Assembly: GCA_964651785.1 (NCBI GenBank)
Contig: CAZYWJ010000010.1
Span: 1-64,000 of the forward strand
Length of the DNA: 64,000 nt
Direction: 5' to 3'
Origin: JAKVAV01 sp964651785
Lineage (GTDB): Bacteria > Bacteroidota > Bacteroidia > Flavobacteriales_D > Cryomorphaceae
In this document: positions 7,726 to 17,138 of the stretch, one piece after another
Layout of the letters: every line of letters begins with the position of its first letter
Position numbering within the stretch: the first letter of the stretch is position 1
Notes under the pieces: generated by a model
What the model was told of the DNA's origin: nothing
The model's database searches: none
Seen by the model: only the letters and a program-made list of their open reading frames with translations
Made by a program: the position numbers and the translations under genes

Positions 7726-9139
7726 TTTCCTTCTGCGCTTTATCTTCAAAATCGATTAAGCCTGCAATATTCGGAAATTGTAATGCTTCAGGAAAAATTG
7801 TTAGAAAATATTTTATGCCTTCAGGTTGATCGGTAGAGCAAGAGAGGAATAATTCTACGGCTTGCTGCTGTTTCCCTGTTTTTATTAAATGCTTGACTTT
7901 TTGCCACTTGAGGTCGTATTCATCAGGCATCTTGTCAATGGCTTGATCTATAATTTCCAATGAAACGGAGTAATCATCGACTGCCGATAAATCGGCTAGC
8001 AAAATCCACGATTCGGCATCATCCGGAAAGATTTTGATCATCTCTTCGAGGTGGCGCTTGGCATTTTCCTGCTCTCCGGCTTTGATATAGGTTTCAACCA
8101 GAATGTGTCGGTTGTCCAAGTGGAAATCATCTTTTTTAACGGCATCCTCGTAAAAAGAAATGGCCTTTTTCATTTCATTTTCGTTTTCGCGAATAGCACC
8201 AAGCCCCATCAGAGCCTCTACGTAATCGGGATCGATGGCCAAAGCTTTTTTGTAATTCAACTCCGCCGCATTCCACATTTCCATTCGCTCCTGGCATTCG
8301 CCGATGGCGGTATAAACCAGCGGATTTTCATTGTCATATTTCAGCGAGTCCTTGTACGCTTCGGCTGCAGCCATATCCATATCCATGGAGGTATAAAGAT
8401 TGCCTTTAAGGATATAAGCAGCTACAAAGTCTTCTCGAATGGCCAAGCAGAAATCGGCTGCTTCGACACCTTTTTCAAATAGTCCGATTTTATCGAAACA
8501 GAGGGCCAAATTATACCAAGCCACGAAATTGTAAGGAAATCGATCCAAGTAGTTCTGAAAAAACTCAACTCCGACTTCTATTTGATCGGCCATTTCAAAG
8601 CAATAGCTCAATTCAAAAAGGCTCGCCTCGTGGTCGGGATTAATCTTAAGCGATTCTTTCAAACTCTCGATGGCTCCCGGATAGTCATTTACGATTTGCT
8701 GTTCATAGGCCAGGTCCATAAAAATTTCCTCGCGATTCTCAGGAGAAATTTCCAAAGCCTTCAGAAGACAGGATTTCGTTCCCTCATGATCGCTGAGATT
8801 TCGATGTACCACGGCTTTAAAAAGCAACATGTCCGTATTGGTCGGTTCTGAAGCCTCCAGAAATTCCAATATCTCCAATGCCTTCGTTGACTCTTTTGAG
8901 GCTGCAAAAATTTGGGCTTTCTTCAAAAGAAGTGAAGACACATTTTGAAAAATAGAGAGCCCGTGATTTACCGCCAACTTTGCCTTCCGGTAGTTATTCT
9001 TGTCAAGATAGAAATCCACTAAAGCTTCCACTTCTTCTACATCGAAGAAGTACGCTTCGCGCAATTTCAGCATCTTTTCAAATTTATCGATGAGACCGGA
9101 GTCAGACTTAGGGTAAAGGTTGTGCGAATATTCCGTCAT
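7715..9139 (-). CDS. tetratricopeptide-repeat protein
   Basis: A 474-residue protein made almost wholly of TPR-like helical pairs (for example AIESLKESLKINPDHEASLFEL and AELNYKKALAIDPDYVEALMGLG), about ten or more repeats. There is no signal peptide or membrane segment, so it is likely cytoplasmic and acts as a protein-binding scaffold. It is the first gene of the run TPR, comA, rhodanese, DUF368, with an 11-bp overlap to comA that suggests coupling. Partner proteins cannot be told from sequence. Confidence 0.85.
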   Translation of the reverse strand: MTEYSHNLYPKSDSGLIDKFEKMLKLREAYFFDVEEVEALVDFYLDKNNYRKAKLAVNHGLSIFQNVSSLLLKKAQIFAASKESTKALEILEFLEASEPTNTDMLLFKAVVHRNLSDHEGTKSCLLKALEISPENREEIFMDLAYEQQIVNDYPGAIESLKESLKINPDHEASLFELSYCFEMADQIEVGVEFFQNYLDRFPYNFVAWYNLALCFDKIGLFEKGVEAADFCLAIREDFVAAYILKGNLYTSMDMDMAAAEAYKDSLKYDNENPLVYTAIGECQERMEMWNAAELNYKKALAIDPDYVEALMGLGAIRENENEMKKAISFYEDAVKKDDFHLDNRHILVETYIKAGEQENAKRHLEEMIKIFPDDAESWILLADLSAVDDYSVSLEIIDQAIDKMPDEYDLKWQKVKHLIKTGKQQQAVELFLSCSTDQPEGIKYFLTIFPEALQFPNIAGLIDFEDKAQKENEF

Positions 9140-9363
9140 AAGCCTTTATTAGGAGGTGAGTATTCTCAAATTTAGAAAACCACCTTCCGATTAATCAGGG
9201 AAGTTCCGTTTTGTTTTTAACAACGCAAGCATGAAAAAATACTTGTTCGGAACCTACCCTTTTTAAACGGGCCAACAAAGTTACGCCTTTCCCGGGTGGA
9301 AGCAAAGCATTCCAACCGTTGAAAACTCCCGGCGGCCGGGACTATGAAAACCCATGTGAATAA

Positions 9364-9371
9364 TAACTTTG
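9364..9371 (+). promoter_or_regulatory. TAnnTTTG -7 element before phosphohexomutase gene
   Basis: TAACTTTG fits the Bacteroidota -7 consensus and lies 16 bp upstream of the GTG start at 9388. The intergenic stretch 9140-9363 also holds a GC-rich palindrome (cccggcggccggg, about 9328-9340); I see no other feature there. Confidence 0.5.
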
Positions 9372-9387
9372 CGAAAAATTAACGGAA

Positions 9388-10776
9388 GTGACTCTTATTA
9401 AATCCATCTCAGGTATCAGGGGAACCATCGGCGGAAAAGCCGGAGAAAATCTTACCCCTATAGACATCGTAAAATTTACTGCCGCTTACGGCCACATGTT
9501 GAAAAAATCTGCCGGAGACAAAACGGTAAAAGTGGTAATCGGGCGTGATGCAAGGAGAAGCGGACCGATGGTACGCACATTTGTATCGGCTACCCTTACG
9601 GGAATGGGTATAAACGTGATAGATTTGGGACTCAGCACCACACCGACCGTCGAAATCGCCGTGCCGCTTGAAAAGGCTGATGGCGGCATAATCATCACGG
9701 CCAGTCATAACCCGGCACAGTGGAATGCCCTGAAACTGCTCAATGCAAAGGGTGAATTCATTTCAGCCGAAGAAGGTAAAATGGTCATTGAATTGGCTGA
9801 AAGCCTCGATATGGATTTTGCTGAAATTGACGGGACGGGTCATGCCGGTGTAAACGAGTCATATTTGTTGCGCCATATAGAAATGGTGATCAATCATCCG
9901 CTGGTAGATCGTGAGGCTATAGCAAAGGCAGATTTTCACGTGGCGGTCGATGCAGTAAATTCGAGCGGAGGTATTTTCATTCCCGCTCTTTTAGAGGAGC
10001 TTGGAGTTGAAAAAATTGAACGCATCTATTGCGCACCCAACGGAGATTTTCCGCACAATCCCGAACCACTGCCCGAGCACTTGACGGAACTTTCAGCCAC
10101 GGTAAAGGAAAAAGGCTGCGATTTGGGAATTACCGTAGATCCTGACGTAGATCGATTGGCATTTGTGAGCGAAAACGGTGAGGTGTTCGGAGAAGAATAC
10201 ACCTTGGTTGCCGTGGCCGATTATGTGCTTTCGCAGAAAAAAGGGAATACCGTTTCGAATTTGTCGAGTACGCGAGCTTTGCGCGATGTTACCGAAAAAC
10301 ACGGTGGCACATATTACGCTTCAGCGGTGGGAGAAGTGAACGTGGTAGAGAAAATGCGCGAAGTCAATGCCGTGATAGGAGGAGAGGGAAACGGTGGAAT
10401 AATAGACCCTCAACTGCACTACGGGCGTGATGCCTTGATTGGCGTAGGGCTGTTTCTTACACATTTGGCGAAGAGCGGAATGAAGATGACTGAACTCAGA
10501 GCTTCTTACCCTTCTTATTTCATGTCGAAGAATAAGATTCAGCTGACGCCACAAATTGATGTGGACGAGATATTACAAAAAATGGCAGAAAAATACAGCT
10601 CCGAAAAAATCAACACGATCGATGGTGTAAAAATCGATTTTGATCAAGAATGGGTTCACTTGAGAAAATCGAATACCGAACCGATTATTCGGGTCTACAC
10701 CGAAAGTACAAGTCCGGAAGCCGCTCAAAAACTGGCAAAACGCATAGTGGATGAAATCGAATCAATGATTTCGTAA
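9388..10776 (+). CDS. glmM: phosphoglucosamine mutase-like phosphohexomutase
   Basis: A 462-residue alpha-D-phosphohexomutase. The phosphoserine loop TASHNPAQWNALKLL (near residue 105), the metal-binding DPDVDRLAFV, the sugar-binding GGEGNGG and the C-terminal phosphate loop RKSNTEPIIRVY are all present. Bacteroidota proteins of this kind are annotated as GlmM, making glucosamine-1-phosphate for peptidoglycan and LPS; phosphomannomutase activity cannot be excluded. The start is GTG (VTLIKSISGIRGTIGG). It is followed 12 bp later by a cysteine desulfurase gene. Confidence 0.88.
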   Translation: MTLIKSISGIRGTIGGKAGENLTPIDIVKFTAAYGHMLKKSAGDKTVKVVIGRDARRSGPMVRTFVSATLTGMGINVIDLGLSTTPTVEIAVPLEKADGGIIITASHNPAQWNALKLLNAKGEFISAEEGKMVIELAESLDMDFAEIDGTGHAGVNESYLLRHIEMVINHPLVDREAIAKADFHVAVDAVNSSGGIFIPALLEELGVEKIERIYCAPNGDFPHNPEPLPEHLTELSATVKEKGCDLGITVDPDVDRLAFVSENGEVFGEEYTLVAVADYVLSQKKGNTVSNLSSTRALRDVTEKHGGTYYASAVGEVNVVEKMREVNAVIGGEGNGGIIDPQLHYGRDALIGVGLFLTHLAKSGMKMTELRASYPSYFMSKNKIQLTPQIDVDEILQKMAEKYSSEKINTIDGVKIDFDQEWVHLRKSNTEPIIRVYTESTSPEAAQKLAKRIVDEIESMIS

Positions 10777-10788
10777 TTTTGCTTCACA

Positions 10789-11937
10789 ATGAAAGTTTAT
10801 TTTGACAATGCAGCCACCACTCCGTTGGTCCCTGAGGTATTGGACGTGATGCTGCCCATGCTCCGAGACGATTTTGGCAATCCTTCAAGCACGCATCAGT
10901 TCGGAAGAAAAACGAAATCGGCGATAGAAATGGCTCGAAAGTCTATTGCCAAATTACTCCATTGTTCCCCCATGGAGATCTGCTTTACGTCGGGCGGTAC
11001 GGAGGCCGATAATATGGCTATAAACGGGGCGATAAAAGAATTGGGTGTTACCCGAATCATATCTTCGTGGGCCGAGCATCACGCCGTATTGCACACCGTC
11101 GAGAATTGTCATGCCGCAGGGCAGGTAAAGCTTGAGATGGTGAATCTGAATGAGCTTGGTCATGTAGATACGGACCACTTGCGAGAGATGCTGGCAGGCA
11201 GCGAGGATAAGACCTTAGTGAGCTTGATGCACGCCAATAACGAAATAGGCACCATGATCGATATCGAAGAGATCGGCAGAATATGCGAAGAGCATGATGC
11301 TTTGTTTCATTCTGATACCGTACAAACCATGGGGCATTTTCCCATGAACCTTTCAGAAATGAAAGTTCATTTTGTTACGGGGGCGGCTCATAAGTTTCAT
11401 GGTCCGAAGGGTGTAGGTTTTCTTTACATCAATAAGGATGTACATGTAGACTCCATGATCAAAGGAGGGTCGCAAGAGCGAAATTTACGCGCCGGAACGG
11501 AAAACATTTATGGAATAGTGGGGATGGCGAAGGCTTTGGAATTGGCATTGGAGGATGTGGACGGTCATCGCAAGCACATTCAGTCCATAAAAGACTACAT
11601 GTGTAAAAGGTTGAGTGAAGAACTGCCCGAAACGGGATTTAACGGGTGTTTGGAACGCAGCCTTTACACCGTTTTGAATGTAAGACTTCCCAAAACCGAC
11701 AAAGCTGAAATGCTTCTTTTCTTACTGGATATAGATGGTATTGCCTGCTCAGGCGGAAGCGCTTGTTCCAGCGGGAGTAATCAAGGAAGCCACGTTTTGA
11801 GGGCGATCAATGCGGATACTTCCGTGCCCAATATTCGCTTTAGCTTTTCGCGATACAGTACCAAAGCGGAAGTGGATTACGTCGTGGAAAAATTGGTGAA
11901 ACACTTAGCCACCGTAAGACAAGAAGTAGCGCCCTGA
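10789..11937 (+). CDS. cysteine desulfurase (IscS/NifS family)
   Basis: A PLP-dependent class V aminotransferase-fold enzyme of 382 residues that takes sulfur from cysteine for Fe-S clusters and thio-modifications. The start DNAATTPLVPEVL, the PLP lysine in GAAHKFHGPKG and the catalytic cysteine loop IACSGGSACSSGS are clear. The short motif around the cysteine with no long extension fits IscS/NifS group I rather than SufS. It is likely co-transcribed with the upstream mutase gene and ends 1 bp from the convergent gene at 11939. Confidence 0.92.
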   Translation: MKVYFDNAATTPLVPEVLDVMLPMLRDDFGNPSSTHQFGRKTKSAIEMARKSIAKLLHCSPMEICFTSGGTEADNMAINGAIKELGVTRIISSWAEHHAVLHTVENCHAAGQVKLEMVNLNELGHVDTDHLREMLAGSEDKTLVSLMHANNEIGTMIDIEEIGRICEEHDALFHSDTVQTMGHFPMNLSEMKVHFVTGAAHKFHGPKGVGFLYINKDVHVDSMIKGGSQERNLRAGTENIYGIVGMAKALELALEDVDGHRKHIQSIKDYMCKRLSEELPETGFNGCLERSLYTVLNVRLPKTDKAEMLLFLLDIDGIACSGGSACSSGSNQGSHVLRAINADTSVPNIRFSFSRYSTKAEVDYVVEKLVKHLATVRQEVAP

Positions 11938-11938
11938 A

Positions 11939-13378
11939 TTATTCAGAGCTTGTAGTTTCTTCCTCAAATAATTCAGGGTCATACCCGAAGAGACGATTCT
12001 TCTTAATCATCACATCGACGTAGTTCGGCACCATCTTTTCCCAACCGGGCTCACCCTCTCTGATCATTTTCAATGCTGTGCGGCTTTGAATCCAAAGCAC
12101 ATCCGGATCAAAATCCTGAAGATCCACAATTCTGCCATTGTTGACCAAATAATTGTAGAGCGGACGTAAACGCGGGTGAATGTCAATATTCTCACTCGTC
12201 ACCAATTCTTCTTTCCCTTCAAGCTTCGAAGGATAGATGTAGACCTTCAAATCACGGGTAAACAGAACTCCGAAGGCTTCGAGAATTCCACCATCCAAGT
12301 CGCGGTAGTATTTTTCATCAAAAAGAGCATCGAGGTTATTCGTCCCCATAATTAGTCCCATTCGCTTCTTCGTCATTGTTGAGAAGTAGCGGATAAGCTT
12401 GTAGTACTCCTGATAGTTGGAAATTAAAACCGTTTGCCCCAGCGAGCATAAGATATCAGCTCGATCTATAAAGTCTTGTTCATCAATATCACCACCCGAT
12501 TTTAGGTTGCTGAGAGTAATTTCAAACAGTACCTGCAAATCATCGGAATCAACGCGATTCTCTTTTACAAAGGCGTTGTATCCGTTGATGATCATATCGA
12601 TGTTTACCTTAGTTACCGGGCGGAAACTTCCGCGAATCGTGAGGATATTTTTTTTATAAAGAAGGTCTGATGGCTGAAGGTTTTTCCCGTCGGGGCTGAA
12701 AATTACAGCATCGGTAAACCCGTTCTTCACCAATTGTAAACTCAGAAGCCGGTTGTCAACTCCATCAAAGTCGGGTCCTTCCATTGAAATCATATCGATC
12801 TCGATCTGATCTCTCGTCAGGTTGTCGTAGAGCGACTTCAGGTATTCTCTGGGGTTTTGGTAGTAGAAATAGCATCCGTAAAGAATATTGACACCTAAAA
12901 CACCAATGGTTTCTTGCTGAAGCGAAGCCTCATTTTCGTGGAGCTTAACGTGAAGGACTACTTCATTTGGCTCTTTTTCGGGACTCGTTTGAAATTTAAT
13001 TCCCATCCAACCATGACCTTGGTATCTCTTTTTAAAATCGATGGTAGCAATGGTGTTGGCGTAGGAAAAAAACTTTTTCGACGGATGTTTTTCTCTGCTG
13101 AGGCGCTCTTCGATCAAACCGTATTCGTGCTCCACCATTTTGCGCAAGCGGGGCTCACACACATAGCGATTCTTTTCTTCTTTTCCGTAGATGGCATCAC
13201 TGAAATCTTTGTCGTAGGCCGACATAGCTTTAGCGATGGTACCCGATGCGCCACCCGCGCGGAAAAAGTGTCTCACCACTTCCTGGCCGGCGCCGATTTC
13301 CGAAAAGGTCCCGTAAATATCCGGATCCAGATTGATCCTTAGTGCTTTTTGCTTGGAGGTAAGAATTACCCGTTCCAA
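11939..13378 (-). CDS. conserved Bacteroidota protein of unknown function
   Basis: A 479-residue soluble protein without a signal peptide. I recognise it as a conserved Bacteroidota protein; relatives are sometimes labelled nicotinate-nucleotide adenylyltransferase, but I see no HxGH nucleotidyl-transfer motif to support that. Segments such as FSEIGAGQEVVRHFFRAGGASGTIAKAMSAYDK near the start and RMGLIMGTNNLDALFDEKYY further on appear conserved. It is convergent with the cysteine desulfurase gene and reaches 117 bp from the divergent MBL-fold gene. Function unknown. Confidence 0.8.
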   Translation of the reverse strand: MERVILTSKQKALRINLDPDIYGTFSEIGAGQEVVRHFFRAGGASGTIAKAMSAYDKDFSDAIYGKEEKNRYVCEPRLRKMVEHEYGLIEERLSREKHPSKKFFSYANTIATIDFKKRYQGHGWMGIKFQTSPEKEPNEVVLHVKLHENEASLQQETIGVLGVNILYGCYFYYQNPREYLKSLYDNLTRDQIEIDMISMEGPDFDGVDNRLLSLQLVKNGFTDAVIFSPDGKNLQPSDLLYKKNILTIRGSFRPVTKVNIDMIINGYNAFVKENRVDSDDLQVLFEITLSNLKSGGDIDEQDFIDRADILCSLGQTVLISNYQEYYKLIRYFSTMTKKRMGLIMGTNNLDALFDEKYYRDLDGGILEAFGVLFTRDLKVYIYPSKLEGKEELVTSENIDIHPRLRPLYNYLVNNGRIVDLQDFDPDVLWIQSRTALKMIREGEPGWEKMVPNYVDVMIKKNRLFGYDPELFEEETTSSE

Positions 13379-13494
13379 TGTGTTTTTCTTCTTTTAAAGT
13401 GGCTTCAAAATTACAGTCTTTGACGGACTACGCCAATTATCTTTACCTTATTTTCACAACGGTTTGTTCGCTGCATTATTCTAATTTCGCAATA

Positions 13495-14262
13495 ATGCGC
13501 ATTACCTTTTTAGGAACAGGTACTTCTCAAGGCGTTCCGGTGATCGGTTGCACCTGCCAAGTTTGCCTTTCGTCAGACCCACGTGACAATCGTTTACGCA
13601 CTTCCGCCATGGTCGAGGTGGATGGTCAAACAATTATCATTGATACGGGACCTGACTTTCGTCAACAAATGCTTCGTCACACACCCGTCTCAATGCCGAA
13701 AGTGATATTCACACACGAGCACAAGGACCATATTGCCGGATTGGATGATATCAGGGCTTTCAATTTTAAATACAATCAGCCTCTTGAAATTTATGCGACT
13801 GATTCGGTGCAGGAAGCTCTGCAGCGTGAATACCACTACGTTTTTGCGGCTCAGAAATATCCGGGGGTTCCGCAAGTAAATCTTCACACCATATCGGGAA
13901 GTGAACCTTTCGAAATTGAAGGAGTTCGAATTATTCCGATTCAATTATTGCATTATAAAATGCCGGTGCTCGGATTCCGTATTAAGAATTTTGCCTACGT
14001 CACGGATGCGAATTATATCAGTTCGGAAGAAAAGATTAAGCTGAGAGATTTGGATGTTCTGGTGCTGAATGCTCTGAGGAAGAAAGAGCATATTTCTCAT
14101 TTTAATTTACGCGAAGCGGTGAACATGGTGAAAGAGCTCAAGCCACGTAAGGCTTACTTTACGCATATCTCGCACTTAATGGGGAATCATGCTGAGGTTC
14201 AGGCAGACTTACCCGAAAACATCTTCCTCGCATCCGATGGATTGACGCTTGATTTGGAATAG
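13495..14262 (+). CDS. MBL-fold metallohydrolase (PhnP-like)
   Basis: From the ATG at 13495 this is a 255-residue metallo-beta-lactamase-fold hydrolase. The N-terminal FLGTGTSQGVPVIGCTC and the metal motif FTHEHKDHIAGLDDIRAFNF match PhnP-like phosphodiesterases; C-terminal FTHISHLMGNH provides a further histidine. The start is chosen at MRITFLGTG, since the extension to 13378 has no family counterpart. An upstream TAATTTCG resembles the -7 consensus. Substrate unknown; cyclic phosphodiesters are likely by family. A small hairpin (tgcaat-ggtt-attgca) follows at about 14283-14298. Confidence 0.88.
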   Translation: MRITFLGTGTSQGVPVIGCTCQVCLSSDPRDNRLRTSAMVEVDGQTIIIDTGPDFRQQMLRHTPVSMPKVIFTHEHKDHIAGLDDIRAFNFKYNQPLEIYATDSVQEALQREYHYVFAAQKYPGVPQVNLHTISGSEPFEIEGVRIIPIQLLHYKMPVLGFRIKNFAYVTDANYISSEEKIKLRDLDVLVLNALRKKEHISHFNLREAVNMVKELKPRKAYFTHISHLMGNHAEVQADLPENIFLASDGLTLDLE

Positions 14263-14366
14263 ATCAGAGTTCAATTTATGAAATGCAATGGTTATTGCAC
14301 TATTCAGTGTTTCTCCAACAATCTCATTTAATCTGTGTTCTACTTAAAACGAAACAATTATTAATC

Positions 14367-14579
14367 ATGGCAAATACAGAAACGCAAACTTGGCCTGATT
14401 TAGCAATCGGCTTATACGACAAATTAACGGGAAGAAACGCGAAAATTTCCTATGATTTTGATGATATGGAAATCGATGTACCCAGCGGAACAAAAGAAAA
14501 TCATCATGCTAAATGGAAGGTGAACGGAAAAGTGACCATTTCCACTACCGATACCGCTAATAAAAGCTCGGCAAATTAA
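14367..14579 (+). CDS. small hypothetical protein
   Basis: A 70-residue acidic protein starting at MANTETQTWPDLAIGLYDKL and ending in a Ser/Thr/Ala tail. The longer in-frame extension to 14283 has an unlikely composition, so the ATG at 14367 is preferred. No domain recognised; similar short proteins with this TWPDLAIGLYDKLTGR start occur in Bacteroidota. It is followed 9 bp later by another small gene on the same strand. Confidence 0.6.
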   Translation: MANTETQTWPDLAIGLYDKLTGRNAKISYDFDDMEIDVPSGTKENHHAKWKVNGKVTISTTDTANKSSAN

Positions 14580-14588
14580 GCTGAAAGT

Positions 14589-14894
14589 GTGAAAAAGCTA
14601 TACATTTCGAGCGATATGGTTCTCCAATCAGAGATCGGAACGCTGGAGATTATTTCAAAAGGTGATAATCTCGAGCTCCACTTTGATGATTGGAAAACCA
14701 TATCGTTCTTTTTAAAAGCAGGCAACCATCAAATTTCTGATTTTAAAAGCCTTTTGAAGCTGACCGGAAATTTAGCTCAACAAATAATCGTCTACAGTGG
14801 TGACTCCATCTTGCTTGCGGTGAAAGATGGCAAGATTAAGAAATGGAGTTTTTCCTCTGTAATTCGTTATTTAAGATTTCGGCTATTTTCATGA
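14589..14894 (+). CDS. small hypothetical protein
   Basis: A 101-residue protein with a GTG start, alternating hydrophobic and charged residues suggesting a beta-rich fold, and a basic hydrophobic C-terminus (SVIRYLRFRLFS). No signal peptide or known domain. Its place 9 bp after the previous small gene is the main reason to accept it. Function unknown. Confidence 0.45.
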   Translation: MKKLYISSDMVLQSEIGTLEIISKGDNLELHFDDWKTISFFLKAGNHQISDFKSLLKLTGNLAQQIIVYSGDSILLAVKDGKIKKWSFSSVIRYLRFRLFS

Positions 14895-14912
14895 AGATTT
14901 GAATTGCCTTGC

Positions 14913-15089
14913 TCAAGCCATAAATAGGAATGCTTCATATACGAGAAAAGCAGGCCATACAATGGCTTTCAAAATACCTATCACTCCCATACCGAAACCG
15001 GTTGAGGTAGAGATAAAATAAACGGCCGCTCCGATGAAGCCCAAGCCGTAAATAGCCCCGTTCGGTGCTTGATCCTTTGCTTTAGACAT
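14913..15089 (-). CDS. small membrane protein
   Basis: A 58-residue protein, MSKAKDQAPNGAIYGLGFIG onward, with two predicted membrane helices (GAIYGLGFIGAAVYFI and VIGILKAIVWPAFLVYEAFLF). The start ATG at 15089 lies 1 base past the stop of the upstream heme c gene (TAAGATG), so the two are tightly coupled. It could be a membrane partner of that cytochrome, which is inference only. Confidence 0.7.
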   Translation of the reverse strand: MSKAKDQAPNGAIYGLGFIGAAVYFISTSTGFGMGVIGILKAIVWPAFLVYEAFLFMA

Positions 15090-15090
15090 C

Positions 15091-16080
15091 TTATTTAGTT
15101 TTATGATTTTCTGCATTCATCTCCACTACCCAAATCCCTCGTAGCTCATTAGGTTTATACCCGGTTGCTTGATCTTCGGGGTATAGTTCATCTAAAACCT
15201 TAAGAGTTTTGTCATCAATATCCACTTTCGGCTCTCCATGACATTGTAGACACATCTGATTAGTAATGATCGGATAGTAACCAATCCACTTGTTGTTTTC
15301 AAACGAAATTTGCGGATCGATCTTTTCGCCATTTTTCAGATGATAAACGGCTGAGCGAATGTAATTTAATTCTTCCTCTGCCGCGCGATTTTTCGGGTTG
15401 CGGGGCTTGTCACTCACACGCCTTATCTCAGCTTTTGAAACCACAGCCATGCTATCCGTCAGCGGGATTGCTCTGGTATTGCAAAATGTAACCGCGCCTG
15501 ATGTGCCTTTTGTTTGAATGGAGGTCATCAGGTTTTTACCCAGTTGAGCTTTAGTAGCCATCGCAATAGCTTTTCCTTCCTCCAAAGGTGTCAATTCAAC
15601 ATTTCCCTGTCGCCTTTGATATTTCCCTCTTTCTTCTTGAAAGTGATTTTGATACCAATTTGGCTCTTCGATAGGTCTATTGTAGAGGTATGTTGCAATA
15701 GCTTTTAATTCATCCGAATCAAAATCCATTTTAGGCATTAATCCGAATTTTTGAATAGCTCCCGGCATTTTTGAGTTTGAAACATTCGGATTCAGTACAA
15801 ATGTGCTGAGAGCTTGTGTAAATTCATCCAAAGTGGTTTTTTCATTGATATAGTGCATTTTGATGGCAGCCATGGGAGGCGCTATTCTGTTTTCCTTTGG
15901 GCCTTTCGGTGAATGGCAGGTAAAGCAATTTTTCTCTAACAGATTAAATCCTCGCTCCATATCTGAACTGATTAGGGATGCCTTTTCACTCGAACTTTTT
16001 TCATGTTTCTCCGATCTGCATCCATGGTTTATTAGAATCAGAGATACTATTGCGGATAAAACGAGGGTCGATCTTTTCAT
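15091..16080 (-). CDS. c-type heme lipoprotein, cytochrome c plus DUF3365
   Basis: A 329-residue lipoprotein (signal segment with lipobox ILINHGC) carrying a cytochrome c domain with heme motif CFTCH and a C-terminal DUF3365 (Tll0287-like) heme domain with CLQCH. It should sit in the periplasm bound to a membrane and handle electrons or sense redox state. The start ATG at 16080 gives a proper signal peptide; the longer frame from 16116 does not. Met ligands are plausible in the PPMAAIKMHY and MPGAIQKFGLMPKMDF segments. It precedes a two-helix membrane protein in the same operon and is divergent from the glutaminase gene. Confidence 0.85.
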   Translation of the reverse strand: MKRSTLVLSAIVSLILINHGCRSEKHEKSSSEKASLISSDMERGFNLLEKNCFTCHSPKGPKENRIAPPMAAIKMHYINEKTTLDEFTQALSTFVLNPNVSNSKMPGAIQKFGLMPKMDFDSDELKAIATYLYNRPIEEPNWYQNHFQEERGKYQRRQGNVELTPLEEGKAIAMATKAQLGKNLMTSIQTKGTSGAVTFCNTRAIPLTDSMAVVSKAEIRRVSDKPRNPKNRAAEEELNYIRSAVYHLKNGEKIDPQISFENNKWIGYYPIITNQMCLQCHGEPKVDIDDKTLKVLDELYPEDQATGYKPNELRGIWVVEMNAENHKTK

Positions 16081-16214
16081 CTGTTTTGCTTTGAAAGCTA
16101 AATTAGAAGAACTCATTTTTTCGTATGGCGACTTGGGTCACTTAGTTTGTACATTGATCCAAATGTCGATTGTTTATGAGGTCACTCGGCTGTGAATCCA
16201 TATCTTCGAAAACT

Positions 16215-17138
16215 ATGCAAGAAAATACCCTTTCAGAAGATTTAACTGCGACCTATCACGAGGTGATGGCCATGAAAAATTACGGTGAGGTAGCCTCATA
16301 CATTCCCGAGCTTCTATTGGTGGATGAGAATAAATTCGGGGTTTGCCTCACATCGGTTCGCGATGAAAGCTGTGGAGAGGGAGATTGCAATGAGGGTTTT
16401 TCTATACAGAGTATCGCTAAAGTCTTGTCACTAACCTTGGCTTTTAAAAAACTCGGTCGATCATGTTGGGAACGTGTGGATGTAGAACCGGCCGGAACCT
16501 CGTTTAATTCACTGGTTCATTTGGAATACGAATCGGGCATTCCACGAAATCCTTTTATCAATTCGGGAGCTTTGGTCGTTTCTGATATGTTGGTCAGCTT
16601 ATTAGGAGATACCAAAGCAGAGTTCTTGGATTTTGTCAGGCTTCTGGCCAAAGATGAATCCATCAATTACGATGAAAAAACTGCTGCATCTGAATTTGAA
16701 GAAGGTTATCGAAACTTTGCGGTGGTTAATTTCCTGCGGTCTTTTGGAAATATTGAGAATGATGTGGAAGAGGTTCTGGACTTCTATTTCCACCTCTGTA
16801 GTATTAAGATGACTTGCACTCAGCTTTCACGAACATTTCTTTTTTTGGCAAATGGTGGAAAAGACCCGGTATCCGGTGAGCGAATTTTGACGGTCTCACA
16901 ATCCAAAAGGGTAAATGCCATCATGATGACTTGCGGTTTTTACGATGAGGCAGGGGAGTTTGCTTACGAGGTAGGCCTTCCGGGAAAAAGTGGAGTAGGA
17001 GGTGGAATCGTAGCCGTCAACCCCGGTTCATACGCCATTGCTGTTTGGAGTCCGAAATTGAACCCTCAGGGGAATTCGTACCGCGGGATGAAATTCTTAG
17101 AGAAGTTTACGACCAAAACCGGGCATTCGATATTTTAA
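16215..17138 (+). CDS. glsA: glutaminase (GlsA family)
   Basis: A 307-residue serine-dependent glutaminase hydrolysing L-glutamine to glutamate and ammonia. The catalytic Ser66-x-x-Lys69 pair lies in FSIQSIAKV; NPFINSGAL and GLPGKSGVGGGI are conserved family segments. The length equals E. coli glutaminases (about 308). ATG 16215 is preferred over the upstream in-frame ATG at 16170. It is divergent from the heme c lipoprotein and followed by 429 bp of non-coding DNA. Confidence 0.92.
   Translation: MQENTLSEDLTATYHEVMAMKNYGEVASYIPELLLVDENKFGVCLTSVRDESCGEGDCNEGFSIQSIAKVLSLTLAFKKLGRSCWERVDVEPAGTSFNSLVHLEYESGIPRNPFINSGALVVSDMLVSLLGDTKAEFLDFVRLLAKDESINYDEKTAASEFEEGYRNFAVVNFLRSFGNIENDVEEVLDFYFHLCSIKMTCTQLSRTFLFLANGGKDPVSGERILTVSQSKRVNAIMMTCGFYDEAGEFAYEVGLPGKSGVGGGIVAVNPGSYAIAVWSPKLNPQGNSYRGMKFLEKFTTKTGHSIF

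Noticed and set aside
11939..13378. Nicotinate-nucleotide adenylyltransferase
   Set aside because: Some databases use this name for relatives, but no HxGH or ISSTxxR-like motif is seen, so no function is given.
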